DNA of 64,000 bases from Notamacropus eugenii (Eukaryota > Chordata > Mammalia > Diprotodontia > Macropodidae): contig NC_092875.1 of assembly GCF_028372415.1 (NCBI RefSeq), positions 56,284,919-56,348,918 of the forward strand, in the 5' to 3' direction. Every line of letters begins with the position of its first letter. Position 1 is the first letter of the stretch. The position numbers and the translations under genes are program-made. Shown here in pieces: positions 24,326 to 35,384 of the stretch. The notes under the pieces are model-generated. The model saw nothing but the letters and a program-made list of their open reading frames with translations, was not told the origin of the DNA and made no database searches.

Positions 24326-26070
24326 AAAGAAAGAAAACATCAATGATTTGGGCATGCAACTGAAAAAAATCCACCTAGAAAATGAATTATTTAAGGTGAG
24401 TTAAATATCAAAATAAAAGTCCTTAAAATTAAAGACTAGAGTAATAAAATTGAAAGTTGAAAAATGAATCAATAAAACTATTGACTATATTAAAATAAAA
24501 GCAGACAAGCTATTAGATGATTTTGCTTAAGAAAAGAAAGGTTAAAACCAAATTGTTAAGATAAGAAAAATGAAAAAGGTAAACTCACAAAATACAAAGG
24601 AGAAATTAAGGAAATTATTACAAACTGTCTGCCAGTAAAACGATCAACTTAAATGAAAATGACTTTTAACTCTCTTAATCACAAAACAAAAATCATCACA
24701 ATGATTTGACACTGCTTAAAAATGTTTTGATCATTGGAATAGATTAGATATGCAGCACAGTGACATAAAAGAATCTAGTAATCTAGGATTCCTATAAATC
24801 CAAAGACCTCAGCTACCAGGGTAATGGCTTATTATTTAACAAAAATTGGAAAGCAATCTTATAGAAAATGTTTTGATCAACATCTCATACCACTTACCAA
24901 GAGAAGCTCTAAATTAGTACATGACTTACATTTAAAAGGTCATATCATAAACCAATTAGAGGATCAAGGAAGAAATTCATTTCTTATCCACAGATAGAGA
25001 AATGAATGGATAATTTTGATGACAGAAAATTAAAGTTTTTCCTAAACAAAACTGATATAATTAAAAATGAGAGGAGAAATTATTTGTTTGGAAAAATACT
25101 AAGAGCAAATTTATCTGAGAAAGGCCTCCTTTTCAAGATTCATAAGGAACTCAATTCAAATTTTGAATGAGTCATTCTCAATTGATAAATAGTCAAAGGA
25201 TAAGAAGAGGTTGTCTTCAAAGGAAGAAATCTAAGCTGTTAGGCATCATACGGAAGAACCCTCCAAATCACTATAATTAGGGAAATGCAGATTAAAACAT
25301 CTCTGAGGTTCCACCAATCAGATTGGCAAAGTTGTCAAAAAAGGAAAATGACAAATTTTGGAGGGGCTAAGGGAAAATGAGCACATTAATGAACCATTGG
25401 TGGAACTGTTAATGCCTGTTTCCCTAATTCAAATTCCAAGAATTTTCCAGGTATTCTGGAAAGCAATTTGGAACTATGTATGCCCCTAGAGTTATGTAGC
25501 AGTGCACACCTTTTGACCTAGTGCCACTACTCACTACAAGGCATAGATAGGTCTTGTATATCAAAGAAAATGATTAAAGAAAGAGGAAAAGCACCCACAT
25601 TTACAAAACTATTTAGGCAAACTCTGCTTGTAGAGACAACAAACTAGAATTTAAGGAGTGCCCATCAAGTGGAGAAAGGTTCTACAAAATATGGAATAGG
25701 AGTATAATGACATTCTAATATTCCATAAGATATAAAGAGATAGTTTCAAAGTAATCTGGGAAGGTTTGTATCAGCTGATGGAGAATGAAGTGAGCAAAAT
25801 CAAGAGAACAATTTGTACAGCATCGTTTTACTGATGAACAAACGACTCTGAAAGACTTAAGAACTCTGATTAATGCAGTAAACAACCACAGTTTCAGTGG
25901 TTTGAGTATAATGAATACTACTTTATGCCTTTTTTGCGTATGGCCAATGTTTTGCTTGACTGAATATTTGTTATAAGGGTTTTGTTTAGTTTTTGTAGTT
26001 TTTGTTAAGTGGGGGAGAGGTGAGCAGGAGAATAAATGCTTGTAATTAAAAAACTTCCTAACAAAAATTT
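24326..26070 (+). mobile_element. L1 copy E, continuation of ORF2 and 3' end
   Basis: 'atttgggcatgcaactgaaa' and 'aataaaattgaaagt' follow on from the left part. Distal ORF2 appears from about 24880 ('gtacatgacttacattt', 'gagaaaggcctccttttcaa', 'gggaaatgcagattaaaaca', 'tctggaaagcaatttggaac'). The 3' end is near 26070. The central RT segment is missing between about 24650 and 24880, and decay is heavy. Confidence 0.7.
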
Positions 26071-26309
26071 AATAAGAATGTTAAAAGAATCCCACAGTCT
26101 AGAAAGGTATAAATGTGATATGATCTGCACCACTGGAAAGAGTACATACATATTTTAAAATTATATGTTGAAAACTACATAATTACATGATTAAAATTAC
26201 ATAATGAAATAGGTAACATGTTACAAAGGGATGACTCTTCCTTGCTATTGGACACCCTGCAAAAGAACTTCAGGCATTACAATAACAAAAAAAATTAAAT
26301 AATAAATAT

Positions 26310-26545
26310 AGGTAATATTTATTTAGTGCTGACTATATACCAAGCGCTCTGCTAAGTATTTTCAAATTATTATCATATAATAGCAAACTGAAGAGTAGGT
26401 GTTCTTATTATCCTTATTTCACAGATGAAGAAACAGACTTCCCAGGATCACAGAGCTAGTGTGTCTAAGGCCAGATTTGAACTCAAGTTTTCCTGACTCC
26501 AAGGCCAATGCTCTATCTACTGGGCCACCTGGCTGCCCCATTGAA
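26310..26545 (-). repeat. Marsupial CORE-SINE/MIR with tRNA-like head
   Basis: 'gtgctgactatataccaagc', 'tatttcacagatgaagaaac', 'tcacagagctagtgtgtcta', and the antisense tRNA-like head 'ctatctactgggccacctgg' at the right end. Confidence 0.85.
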
Positions 26546-27240
26546 ATATGCGTAAGTTAACATTTATTGAAATACAAAACCAAATTTGATTTTATTCTAA
26601 GTCTGAAGTATATTAAAAAGCAATATCAGAACAATCAGCCATGTAACTTCAACAAATATTTCCTGATGGTGCAATTTTTTTTCACAAGCCTTGTACAGTC
26701 CATCATTCTATCAATCTCTAAAACTTGAGTGTGATGTCATTATGTGGCAATAATTCTGGCATGACATTCCATCTTGACTACTTCTGTCAACTTGTAAAGC
26801 TATAGAGATGAGGCCCACAAATTTTCATATGTAATCAGCCTAGTTCTTCATATCTCTGGAATATGTCCCTTTTTAAAATGGAAGTGAGGGCAATATCTAA
26901 TATATCTAATCTTCAGAGATTTAAAGATCAAATCAGGTCTGGAGGGAATTGGTGCTTATTTGTCTTTCAGTCATTTATCTAGAGAGATAATTGAGTTTTA
27001 AAGAAAAATGGGTCCTGTTTCTGAAGGCCAGTTCTCAGACATAAAAAGAGCACTGAATACTCTCCATGAAGCTGGAGGTCCACAGGAGTTGAAAGAAACA
27101 TCTAGCCTTGAAGTTGGTGTCCCCAAAACAAGGAATTGATTGAAAAATTTACTTTTCTCTATTTTTTGATATGACAGAGAATTCATGGGGAACATGGTCT
27201 AACTCAGCCCTGAGCAGTCTATCTCCTGATGTGATTTATG
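26546..27240. other. No recognised feature
   Basis: No gene or repeat recognised. Short open frames only. Confidence 0.5.
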
Positions 27241-27244
27241 GAAC

Positions 27245-27370
27245 CGATAGATTGATTCAGCCCTTCAAATGAGGCTAGAGATCTTCTAGTCCAAGATTTT
27301 TCACTTTACAGATGATGAAACTCAGGTCTAGAGAAGTCAAGCAGAAAATCTGGGATTTCAACATGGGTAT
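27245..27370 (-). repeat. MIR fragment
   Basis: 'agatcttctagtccaagatt', 'cactttacagatgatgaaac' and 'aggtctagagaagtcaa' in reverse order. Confidence 0.6.
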
Positions 27371-27374
27371 GAGG

Positions 27375-27810
27375 CTCCTCACCCATTGCTCTCAAACCTT
27401 TAAGTGTTCATCAAGCATTAACTTGAAGAGCTTAATGATTAGGAACTCACTACTTTATGAGGTAACTCATTGGTTTTTAGGGCCAAGATGCACCTAAGAG
27501 AGATCTAGTCCAACTCTGTCATTTGTTAGGGATTCTCTTTACAATAGAACAGAACAACAATCATCCCTCCTCTGCTTGGGGACCTCCAGTAATGGGGGAG
27601 CTCACTGTCTCCAAGGAAGCACATACAAAGATTCAGAGGTGGATAGAACTAGAAGAACTCTGAGGTCACTTAGCTCATCCCTAGCCACAGAAAGAATCCT
27701 CTCTCCAGCAACCCAGAGGAGTCATCAAACCTCTGCTAGATTTCCATGTTGGCTTCCATTGTCACACAGGTCTCATTGTTAGGAAATTTTCTGCCAGGAC
27801 TTTCTGCCCT
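27375..27810 (-). mobile_element. Three successive CR1/L3 3'-end pieces
   Basis: Antisense CR1/L3 3' end text occurs three times: 'aggaactcactactttatga' (27440), 'gggacctccagtaatggggg' (27580) and 'tctcattgttaggaaatttt' preceded by 'aaacctctgctagatttcc' (27730-27790). The third piece is the least certain. Confidence 0.5.
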
Positions 27811-28720
27811 ACAGGGATTTGAACTATTCAGGGAATGGAATGACAGCTGCATGATTTTTCTAATTAGGAGCTGTGGGAACTCAGCCTTGAAAGACCCAGA
27901 AATAAATATTTATTTTATTACCCTCCTACACCACACCAGGCCCTCAGATAATTTGTCACAGTTACTCAGGGACTGGAAAGACAATTGTATGATTATTCAA
28001 GTGAGGGTTTGTAGTGAATGAGTCTCTAAGGCTGATGAAGCTGTAAATATTCTTTCCAGTTGCCATCTCAGGCCCTTAAGTCATCTATCCCAAGTCAGGA
28101 GACAACCTGCCCTTGCTTCCCAGAGACATTAATCTCCAGGTCTTTACCAGACCTTTTCTTTGGGTCAGAGCTACTGCCTTCTTTGGCTTTCCTGCAAGCA
28201 ATCTAGAAGAAACAGAATCAGACAACCCTGTCCCCTTAGTAATACCCTGTAAGTGCTATGGGGTAAGGAAAGAAAAAAGGAGAGAAGAGTGGAAGACAGG
28301 AAAAGGTATATGGTCTATTTTGTCTCAGAAACCAAAGGAAGGTAGGGCCAACTCCAGCATGGCCAAAAGCATAAGCCAACCCTGCTCAGGTCCTAGGCCT
28401 GAGTCTATATGAAAGAGAAGATCTCAGAGTCTAGTCTAGCTTTGGCTTTGGGATTGGTCTGGGGCTGTGAAGGCAGTACCATAGAATAAGCCCTAATGTA
28501 GAAGTTAAAAGACCTAGGTTTAGCTTCCAGCCTTTTCACTGATTACCCATGGTCACTGTGAAACTGTGAATAAACCATTTTCTCTTTCTCATTCTCAAAA
28601 AAATCCTGTTCCCCAATATCTAGATTTGTGTGTGACCTCCTAGCAAAAGATGAGAATGTGTCCTATCTTTAACGTGCTCAGAAATTCCATGTCTTCATAA
28701 CCTCTTGCCTGGAGTATTGA
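27811..28720. other. No recognised feature
   Basis: Open frames at 27746-28021 and 28113-28412 have no recognisable motifs. No repeat identified. Confidence 0.5.
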
Positions 28721-28727
28721 AATAGTC

Positions 28728-28789
28728 GTGTGTGTGTGTGTGTGTGTGTGTGTGAATATATATAAAATAAAACACACACACACATATAC

Positions 28790-28828
<39 letters not shown>

Positions 28829-28838
28829 TATATATATA
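28728..28838. repeat. Opposed (TG)n and (CA)n microsatellites
   Basis: (TG)n at about 28728-28754, a 17-base A/T spacer, a short (AC)n, then (CA)n at about 28792-28826 and (TA)n. The TG and CA arms are mutually complementary, so the strand could fold back on itself. Confidence 0.95.
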
Positions 28839-28884
28839 GTTTCCCTGTCTCATGTCTCTTTCCACTATCTTTCCACATCCTCTA

Positions 28885-29402
28885 CTTAACAGTCAAGACT
28901 ATTTTTCTAAATCAAAGGTCTGACTATGTCCCTTTACTTCTCAATGAATGCCATTGGCTCCCAATTGCCACTAAAATTTTAAAAAATGTTCCTTTGACAT
29001 TTAAATTGTCTCTTTTATACCTTTCCAGACTACTTATACTTCCTCTCTCTCCACATACTCTTGTCTACTTGTTCCTTGGACATGGCATTCTACTTCCTCT
29101 CTCTGTGTGTTTGCATTAGCTGACTCCCCTCCCTCCCCCCTGTCCCATTCCTAGAATGCTCCATCCTCTCACTTCCATTTCAGTTTCCTTGGCTTCCTTC
29201 AGCTTAGATCTTACTTTTTGCATGTGGACTTTCCTAGTACTTCTCTACCTCTGTGCCTTACCTTCTCAAATTACCTCTCATCTACTTTGTATATATTTTC
29301 CATATACTTAAAGATGGTTTTTGCTTTACTTTGAATCCCTATCATAGTTCCTGAAATTTAATTAGGAAGCATATAATAAATGCTTGTTGGATGACTGATT
29401 GA
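28885..29402 (+). mobile_element. L2 fragment, 3' region to end
   Basis: 'ggtctgactatgtccct', 'gaatgccattggctcccaat', 'cctttccagactacttatac', 'cccattcctagaatgctcca' and 'ataataaatgcttgttggat' follow L2 order through to its terminus. Confidence 0.8.
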
Positions 29403-29480
29403 CCCTGATGCTTGTTAGTTGAGTGACTCTAGGTAAGTCACTTACCATTTTTCAGACTCAGTTTCCTTATCTGCAAAAAA
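29403..29480 (+). repeat. MIR CORE fragment
   Basis: 'gactctaggtaagtcactta' and 'cagtttccttatctgcaaaa'. Confidence 0.6.
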
Positions 29481-29524
29481 GGAAAAAGTAAGATAACATC
29501 AGGTTTTGAAGACCCTTAACTGTC

Positions 29525-29885
29525 AGTCTGAGGAAGTCACCTTTTATTTGGTAGGTAATAGAAAGTCACTGAAGATCATTGGGTAGAAGAGGATTATAGT
29601 CAGATCTATGCTTATGGCAAATAAGTCTGGCAGCATGTGAAGGATGGATTGGGGTATGTAGAGACTGCAGTTGTGGAGAACTATTAATAGATTATTGCAA
29701 GAGTGCGTATAGCTGGTAGTGAAAGTTTGACATAGCATGATGAAAATAGAATTAGAAGAAGAGGTGAATGTTAGAAATGTACAGACAACCAAAGGATTCG
29801 GCAACTTATTGGGCAGATGAAGGTTAGAATGAAGGAATGGTTCAAGGTGACACTAGCGTTTCAAAGTTGGGAGATTTGGTGAATA
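29525..29885 (-). mobile_element. L2 fragment
   Basis: 'atagaaagtcactgaagatc', 'tggcagcatgtgaaggatgg', 'tattaatagattattgcaag' and 'gaatggttcaaggtgacact' in reverse L2 order. Confidence 0.65.
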
Positions 29886-29889
29886 GTGT

Positions 29890-30060
29890 GGCCATTTACG
29901 TGAGGTCATCTAATCTCTTTTTGAAGACTTTTAGCAACCTGAAACCTGCCCCACCTCAGGCAACCCATTCAATTTCTGGATAGAGTTACCAAGTTATTTA
30001 TATACCTTCCTTCCTGCAACTTCCACAACTTCATTCTACGCTCTGAAAAATGACATGTTG
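29890..30060 (-). mobile_element. CR1/L3 3'-end piece
   Basis: 'cctcaggcaacccattcaat', 'cttcctgcaacttccacaac' and 'ttcattctacgctctg' match antisense CR1/L3 3' text. Confidence 0.5.
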
Positions 30061-30395
30061 GGAATTGTGTTCCTCTTGCATGAGATGTGCTATTAGACAC
30101 CTAGTTTCTTGGACTTTGCCTTGTTGCACTGCTTGGACCCCAAATTGATGCACTTATCTCATTGATCTCAAGATCTTAACTCATCTTCCTCTGACACCTG
30201 CCTACTTTCCTCCTTGTAATAATGATGTTTGCTGCTTGCTCTGCAGTCTGCAGTCTGAGAATGGTCCCACTGTCTTATCGTAAATTTGCCTTCACTCTGG
30301 AGGGCTCTAGCATCTCAGGTAGAAGTATCTCTCACCCTACATAGATAGGTTGATCCTGAGAGCAGATTTTTGTATTTTAATTTATGTTACCTAAA
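30061..30395. other. No recognised feature
   Basis: No gene, RNA or repeat recognised. Confidence 0.5.
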
Positions 30396-30399
30396 TTCC

Positions 30400-30560
30400 A
30401 AATGTGCTTAGTAAGAGTTTTGTAGAATGTGAGAATAAGAAGCTGCCTTTATAGATCTCAAAACATAGATTATGGCAAATGACTTGGCTAAAGTCACATA
30501 GGTAGTAAATGTTAGAGCTGTGATTCAAGTACAGATCTTCAAAATTCAATCCCAGGAGTC
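30400..30560 (-). repeat. MIR-type SINE fragment
   Basis: 'tagaatgtgagaataagaag', 'atgacttggctaaagtcaca' and 'gtagtaaatgttagagctgt' in reverse order. Confidence 0.6.
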
Positions 30561-30599
30561 ACTGTACTATATGAGCAGTCTGAAGTTATCTTTATGTAT

Positions 30600-30695
30600 T
30601 TAAAGGGTTGTCACGAAGAGGACAGATTCAATTTGTCCTGTCTGTCCTAGAGTACAGAAGCAGGGGCAATAGGTGGATGTAGGAAAGGAGTTGTT
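30600..30695 (+). mobile_element. CR1/L3 3'-end piece
   Basis: 'agggttgtcacgaagaggac' and 'agcaggggcaataggtggat' match the sense strand of the CR1/L3 3' region, the opposite orientation to 29890. Confidence 0.5.
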
Positions 30696-30814
30696 TTGGT
30701 CTCAATGAGACTAGCAATGAGAACTGTCCAAAAGCGAAATGGACCACCTGGAGGGGTGGCAGGTACTTATCCTCAGAGGTCTTTAGGCAGAGAATGGACT
30801 GCTTCTTTTTGGAT

Positions 30815-31110
30815 ATGTTATAGTCAAGTCAACATTTACTACATGTCAGATACTCAGAATAAAAATACAAGCAGAAATAAAGACAATCTCTGTTGTCAAG
30901 GAACTTATATTACAATGGTGGAAGACAATACATAACAGGGAGCTGAAAGGCATTGAGAGTGGTGGTGAAGTTATCCATGATAAAGAAGTATGGTAGAGAA
31001 GCATGGTAGAGAAATACCTGTGGAGATGAGTCAGGAGGGAAGACAGAGGGGAATGAAGACATGATTGGCCTGGGCCTCCTCTTTAAAATGGAGCCAGTCA
31101 ATCAAAGGGA
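30815..31110 (-). mobile_element. L2 3' end plus associated repeat
   Basis: 'caacatttactacatgtcag', 'gttgtcaaggaacttatatt' and then 'caatcaaagggagaggctac' (shared with 15850). Confidence 0.65.
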
Positions 31111-31380
31111 GAGGCTACAGGGACAAGTAAGGGAACTTTTAATATGATAAGTAAGTCAGGGATGAAGTGAGTTTCTAGGATGAAAAGGTTTCTATGGCAT
31201 GATAGAAAAAGTCCTCTGGAGATGAGTCAGCAGCACAGATGCTACAAGCCATTGGACCCAGAAAGCCATGACCTCAGAGACCAAGGTCACTGGAATTCTT
31301 TTGGTTTATGTGTTGGGTTGGTTGACTATTAAAGTCTCTTCTATTTCAAATTTGGTGACTCTGCAATGGTATTTTAATTT
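31111..31380. other. Upstream region of OR-B, no repeat recognised
   Basis: Holds the presumed intron end before the OR-B coding exon. The last 50 bases resemble the same interval before OR-A. Confidence 0.45.
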
Positions 31381-31384
31381 CATT

Positions 31385-31422
31385 ATCTATTCCCATTCTT
31401 ACCTGACAGTTATATCAGTTAA
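31385..31422 (+). promoter_or_regulatory. Splice acceptor and 13-nt leader of OR-B
   Basis: A pyrimidine-rich run ends in CCTGACAG, AG at 31408-31409. The 13-nt leader before the ATG reads ttatatcagttaa. It shares tatatcag with the OR-C leader, and its spacing equals that of both other receptors. Confidence 0.75.
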
Positions 31423-32355
31423 ATGCGACCAGGAAATAAAACAAGTATCTCAGAATTCTTCTTCAAATTTCCCATAAAGCAAGAGCAGCAGCTGTTTATC
31501 TTTGGGCTATTCCTAGGCATGTATCTGGTCTCTGTGGTTGGGAACTTTCTCATTATGTTGGCCATTGGAGCTGATTCTCACCTCCACACCCCCATGTACT
31601 TCTTCCTCTCCAACCTATCTTTTACGGATCTCTGTTTGGTATCCACCACAGTTCCCAAGTTGCTTGTGAGTATCCTGACTAACAGTGAGGCCATCTCCTA
31701 TTCTGCCTGCCTCACTCAGATGTATTTCTTCTCAGTCTTTGCTTGCATGGACAATTTCCTCCTCACTGTGATGGCCTATGATCGTTTTGTGGCCATTTGT
31801 CACCCTCTGCGCTATGCAACCATCATGAGCCCAAAGCTCTGTGGTCTGCTAGTTCTATTGTCTTGGATTATCAGTTTTCTAGACTGCCTCATTCAGAGTC
31901 TGATGGCAATGCAGCTCTCCTTCTGTAAAGATCATGATCTCTCATTCTTCTTCTGTGATCTTCCTCAAGTTCTGAAGCTATCTTGTACTGAGGCTCTTAT
32001 CAATAACATCTTGGTTTATTTTACAACTGGCTTGCTGGGTGTTCTCCCCTTCATGGGGATCCTTTTCTCTTATACTAAGATTTGTTATTCCATAGTGAGA
32101 GTCTCATCACCTGGAGGAAAGTATAAAGCCTTTTCCACCTGTGGGTCTCACCTGTGTGTGGTTACATTATTTTATGGCACAGTTTTTGGGATGTACCTGA
32201 GCTCCTCAACTACCCACTCCTGGAAGAGCACAGTTGCCTCAGTGATGTACTCTGTGATCACCCCCATGCTGAATCCCTTCATCTATAGTCTGAGGAACAA
32301 AGACATAAAAGGTGCCTTGAAAAGACTCATAAGCAGACCAACCTTCTCTCAATGA
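31423..32355 (+). CDS. Olfactory receptor, class II, family 7-like (OR-B)
   Basis: Intact 310-codon odorant receptor in one exon. Seen: NKT glycosylation site at 5-7, GN at 40-41, [31 protein letters not shown] at 117-129, the conserved TM3 cysteine at 96, [10 protein letters not shown] and [16 protein letters not shown] near the C-terminus. It is two residues shorter than its neighbours: one is missing in the N-terminal segment and one in the extracellular loop before TM7 (THSWK instead of THSSWK). The usual EFLLLG N-terminal motif reads EFFFKF here, an unusual departure. Everything else needed for a working receptor is present. The 3' flank matches that of the receptor at 10448 for several hundred bases. 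An upstream ATG in another frame (31268) is not the gene start; the splice acceptor at 31409 fits the ATG at 31423. Confidence 0.96.
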   Translation: MRPGNKTSISEFFFKFPIKQEQQLFIFGLFLGMYLVSVVGNFLIMLAIGADSHLHTPMYFFLSNLSFTDLCLVSTTVPKLLVSILTNSEAISYSACLTQMYFFSVFACMDNFLLTVMAYDRFVAICHPLRYATIMSPKLCGLLVLLSWIISFLDCLIQSLMAMQLSFCKDHDLSFFFCDLPQVLKLSCTEALINNILVYFTTGLLGVLPFMGILFSYTKICYSIVRVSSPGGKYKAFSTCGSHLCVVTLFYGTVFGMYLSSSTTHSWKSTVASVMYSVITPMLNPFIYSLRNKDIKGALKRLISRPTFSQ

Positions 32356-32599
32356 TGGGCCATAACTCTGAGCCTTGGAATGTGGTAACTGGAACCCAAA
32401 GTCTGGTTGTCAGAATCTTGGCTTCCAAACATGAAGCTCAAGATTCTCCAGGGTCATATCTTCCTGGTCTTCTCTTCTGTCTTTGATTGTAGATTACACG
32501 AACTGCTTCATGACCTCTGCTTTTGGAGCTTCTATGATACTGAGTTTTGGTTTGACAAATCCTGTCCCATAAGACAACTTGCTAACTACAAAGATGCTA

Positions 32600-32745
32600 C
32601 AAAGATGAGATCACAAGATCTGTGCTCTACTCCTGAATTCACTGTGTTCCACTGGGCAAATCACTTGAGTTTCATGAGCCACTATTTCTTTCTTTTTTTA
32701 AAAAATGGACAGTTTTAATACCTCTCACCCCTCCTACTTCCCTCA
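32600..32745 (+). repeat. MIR SINE shared by the OR flanks
   Basis: 'actgggcaaatcacttgagt' and 'catgagccactatttcttt' are MIR CORE. It starts about 245 bases past the OR-B stop, the counterpart of 11640 after OR-A. Confidence 0.65.
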
Positions 32746-32829
32746 CCATTTTTTTTCTGTGCATCTCATGATATAGTATACCTGAAATTGTTTTGGAAAC
32801 TGTAATATAAGAAATTTAACAAAATGATA

Positions 32830-33047
32830 ATAGAAATCATTTACATAGAGTTTTTACAAATATTATCTCATTTTATTTGCAGAACAACTTTGAGAGGTAA
32901 GGACTTTTCTCATCTTCATTTTACAGATGAGAAAATTGAGGCAGACAGTAGTTAAGGCACTCACCCAGGCCACTAGCAAGTATCTGAGGTTGCATTTGAA
33001 CCCTAACTCTTAGGCTAGCATTCTATTGACTAAGCCACCTAGCTTCA
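32830..33047 (-). repeat. CORE-SINE/MIR with tRNA-like head
   Basis: 'tattatctcattttatttgc', 'attttacagatgagaaaatt' and the antisense head 'attgactaagccacctagct'. It lies between the A/T spacer and the L2 end that are adjacent after OR-A. Confidence 0.8.
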
Positions 33048-33890
33048 ACAATATTCAAGGCACCATATTCAGTCTTGGTGATTCAAAGATAAAAACAACA
33101 AGAAATAAGATCTGCTGTTCTATTCAGGGACTCCACTTTTATATAGATGGATAAATATGAGATAAATTAAGGAGTAAGAGGCACAAGGAACTAGCAGGGT
33201 GAGAAAAACTTCTTGTAGGAATTAAGCCTTGAAAGAACCAAGGCTTCATGCTAAACCTGGAGTCAGGAAAAGCTGAATTCAAATCTGGTCTCCAAAATTT
33301 GCTAGCTGTGAGATCCTAGGAAAGTTGTTTAACCTCTGTCTGCCTCAGTTTTTTCACCTATAAAATGGGGATAATAAATAGTAGGAGGCCATTGGAGCAC
33401 AGGTAGTGGAGAAGTAGTTGAGAGAGTCAGGGGTTGAGGGTAGGATGTCGCATATATGTGTGTGTGCAATATAAATATAAGAAGAATAAATACATATAGA
33501 TATAAAACAGTTAAATACAAGGTAGGTTGAGGGGGTACCATCAGGAAAGGCTTTATGTAGAAGGCTGTCCTTGAGATGCATCCTAAAGGAAGAGAAGGAT
33601 TCTATAAGTCAGATATGAGGACAGAATACAGTTGATGGAGAGGGTCAGCCAATGCAAAGTCATGAAGAAGGGAGATGCTGTATCTTAGAGTGCAGGAGGG
33701 AATGTAATGTCTTATGAGTCTGAAGAGTATAGCCACAAGGTTGCAAAAGGCCTTAAAACATAACCAGAAGAATTTATATTTGATTTTAGAGGCACTAGGG
33801 AACCACTAGAATTGATTGAGGAGGTGGACATGGACATGAGTAGGTAATGTGGACAGACCTTTACTTTAGGAACATCACAATGGACACAAG
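33048..33890 (-). mobile_element. L2 fragment split by a MIR
   Basis: L2 3' end from 33048 ('ggcaccatattcagtcttgg'), interrupted at 33240-33375, then 'ggaaaggctttatgtagaag', 'gttgcaaaaggccttaaaac', 'atttgattttagaggcacta' and 'cagacctttactttaggaac'. Confidence 0.75.
33240..33375 (+). repeat. MIR SINE inserted in L2
   Basis: 'acctggagtcaggaaaagct', 'ttgctagctgtgagatccta', 'ctgcctcagttttttcacct' and 'ataaaatggggataataaat' in order. It is one of the best-preserved MIRs here. Confidence 0.85.
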
Positions 33891-34970
33891 AAACAGCGGT
33901 ATGAGGGAGAGAGAGAAGAACCCAAAGACTTCTCTTTTGTCACTTCTAAGTAAGGGGAGAAATGGATCACCCAACAATGAAATCAGAGTGCAAGAATGCA
34001 AGTTATTCATTGTCAGGGTTGCCAATGAAATGGTCCATAATGGATGGATCTAGAAACACATCACAGAGAGATACAAAAAAATGAAACTATGTACATGTAA
34101 CATACCAATGACATGCATTTAAGTTCCAAGCAATGATGAAATTGCTCTAATTAGAATCATATCGAAGCTCATTTTCTCCCACTTTAATCTGCCTCAGATC
34201 CATAATGAGTTCAATTGTGGCTTTAATGGTTTTCTCTAATTTTTGCTTGAAATTAGGATTCAGTTTCTTTCCACAGACATATGCTTATGCTGTTGCACAA
34301 ATTCATAAATATCTGTGTAATTCTTGACAAATCATCTTCTGCTAAAATATATCCCCTCCTAAATTGTTCAGGCATGTTGTGGTAAAGCAAGTGTTATTTT
34401 ACAATTCTAAATCCAAGACATTTTCATATCAAATTCAAAGAACTTCTGAGTTCACAGCCCCAAGGCGTCTGAACTTCTTGAAAACCTGTGTTTCACTGAA
34501 GTTGTTTACCTTCCCCTCCAACCTTCTGGAACACTCAGAGTCTCAGAGTTAGAAGGCTGATAATCTTATTCCCTAAGGTCTTTTGCACTAAGTAGCTTGC
34601 TAAAGAAGTTATGAGCAAACTAATTCTTAAAACACAGGTAAATACAGATTTAAATAGTGAACTCTTCTGCAAATTTATAATTAAGTCTGGCTGATTAATT
34701 GAAATCAACTGATAATCAACTGGTAAATATGGTGGGAAACATTTCTGTGGGGTCTCATGCACATTCAGATCCACCTTAATCCTGGAGACAATTGAGATAA
34801 TTCTGGGGCCTCCTCCTAAGACAATACATTACACCTGCATCTGGGATCTAAGAAGGTAGACAACTCTCTAGAAACACAAATGACCTACCCAACAATGAAA
34901 TTAGGCTTCCAGAGATAGGCACGTGGCTGAATAGGTCACTTTTATAGACTCCCAGAATTTCAGAAGATAT
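33891..34970. other. No recognised feature
   Basis: Possibly the worn end of the L2 up to about 34030. Beyond that nothing was recognised on either strand. Confidence 0.5.
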
Positions 34971-34974
34971 ATAC

Positions 34975-35215
34975 CTTAATCTCTAATGGCTTCCTGTTAC
35001 TTCAAGGATCAAATATAAACTTCTCTCCTTCACGAATACTACTATCTAGTCAAACTGGATTTCTCACTGCTTCCTGAACAGGACAGTTCATTCCCCACCT
35101 CCATTCCTTTGGACTGGCTGTTTCTCATGCCCCAAATGCTCTCCCATTACTGATTAGAATCTTGAGCTTTCTTCAGGACTTAGTTCAAACGCTTCTTCAA
35201 TGATGTCAAACTCAA
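34975..35215 (+). mobile_element. L2 fragment
   Basis: 'taatggcttcctgttacttc', 'ttcaaggatcaaatataaac', 'catgccccaaatgctctccc' and 'ttcttcaggacttagttcaa' in L2 order. Confidence 0.7.
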
Positions 35216-35384
35216 ACAGAAACTGATACCTGTGGCTATATATTGACTTAGAAAATTATAAATAAGCATTATCTATATTCCATTTGCATTTTTATTTTAT
35301 TAAACATTTTCCATATACAGCTTTAACCTAGTTGGTGCTTATTGGGGTATGGGGACCAAGGTTTTGACAGATCTATTTTGCATA

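Larger units (their letters stand above)
32356..33150 (+). repeat. 3' flank of OR-B, homologous to the OR-A flank
   Basis: Same order as after OR-A: unique flank, plus-strand MIR, an A/T-rich spacer ('gaaatttaacaaaa' versus 'gaaattcaacaaaa'), then a minus-strand L2 3' end. Here an extra minus-strand MIR (32830-33047) separates the spacer from the L2. The MIR and L2 therefore predate the duplication, and the extra MIR may not. Confidence 0.7.
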
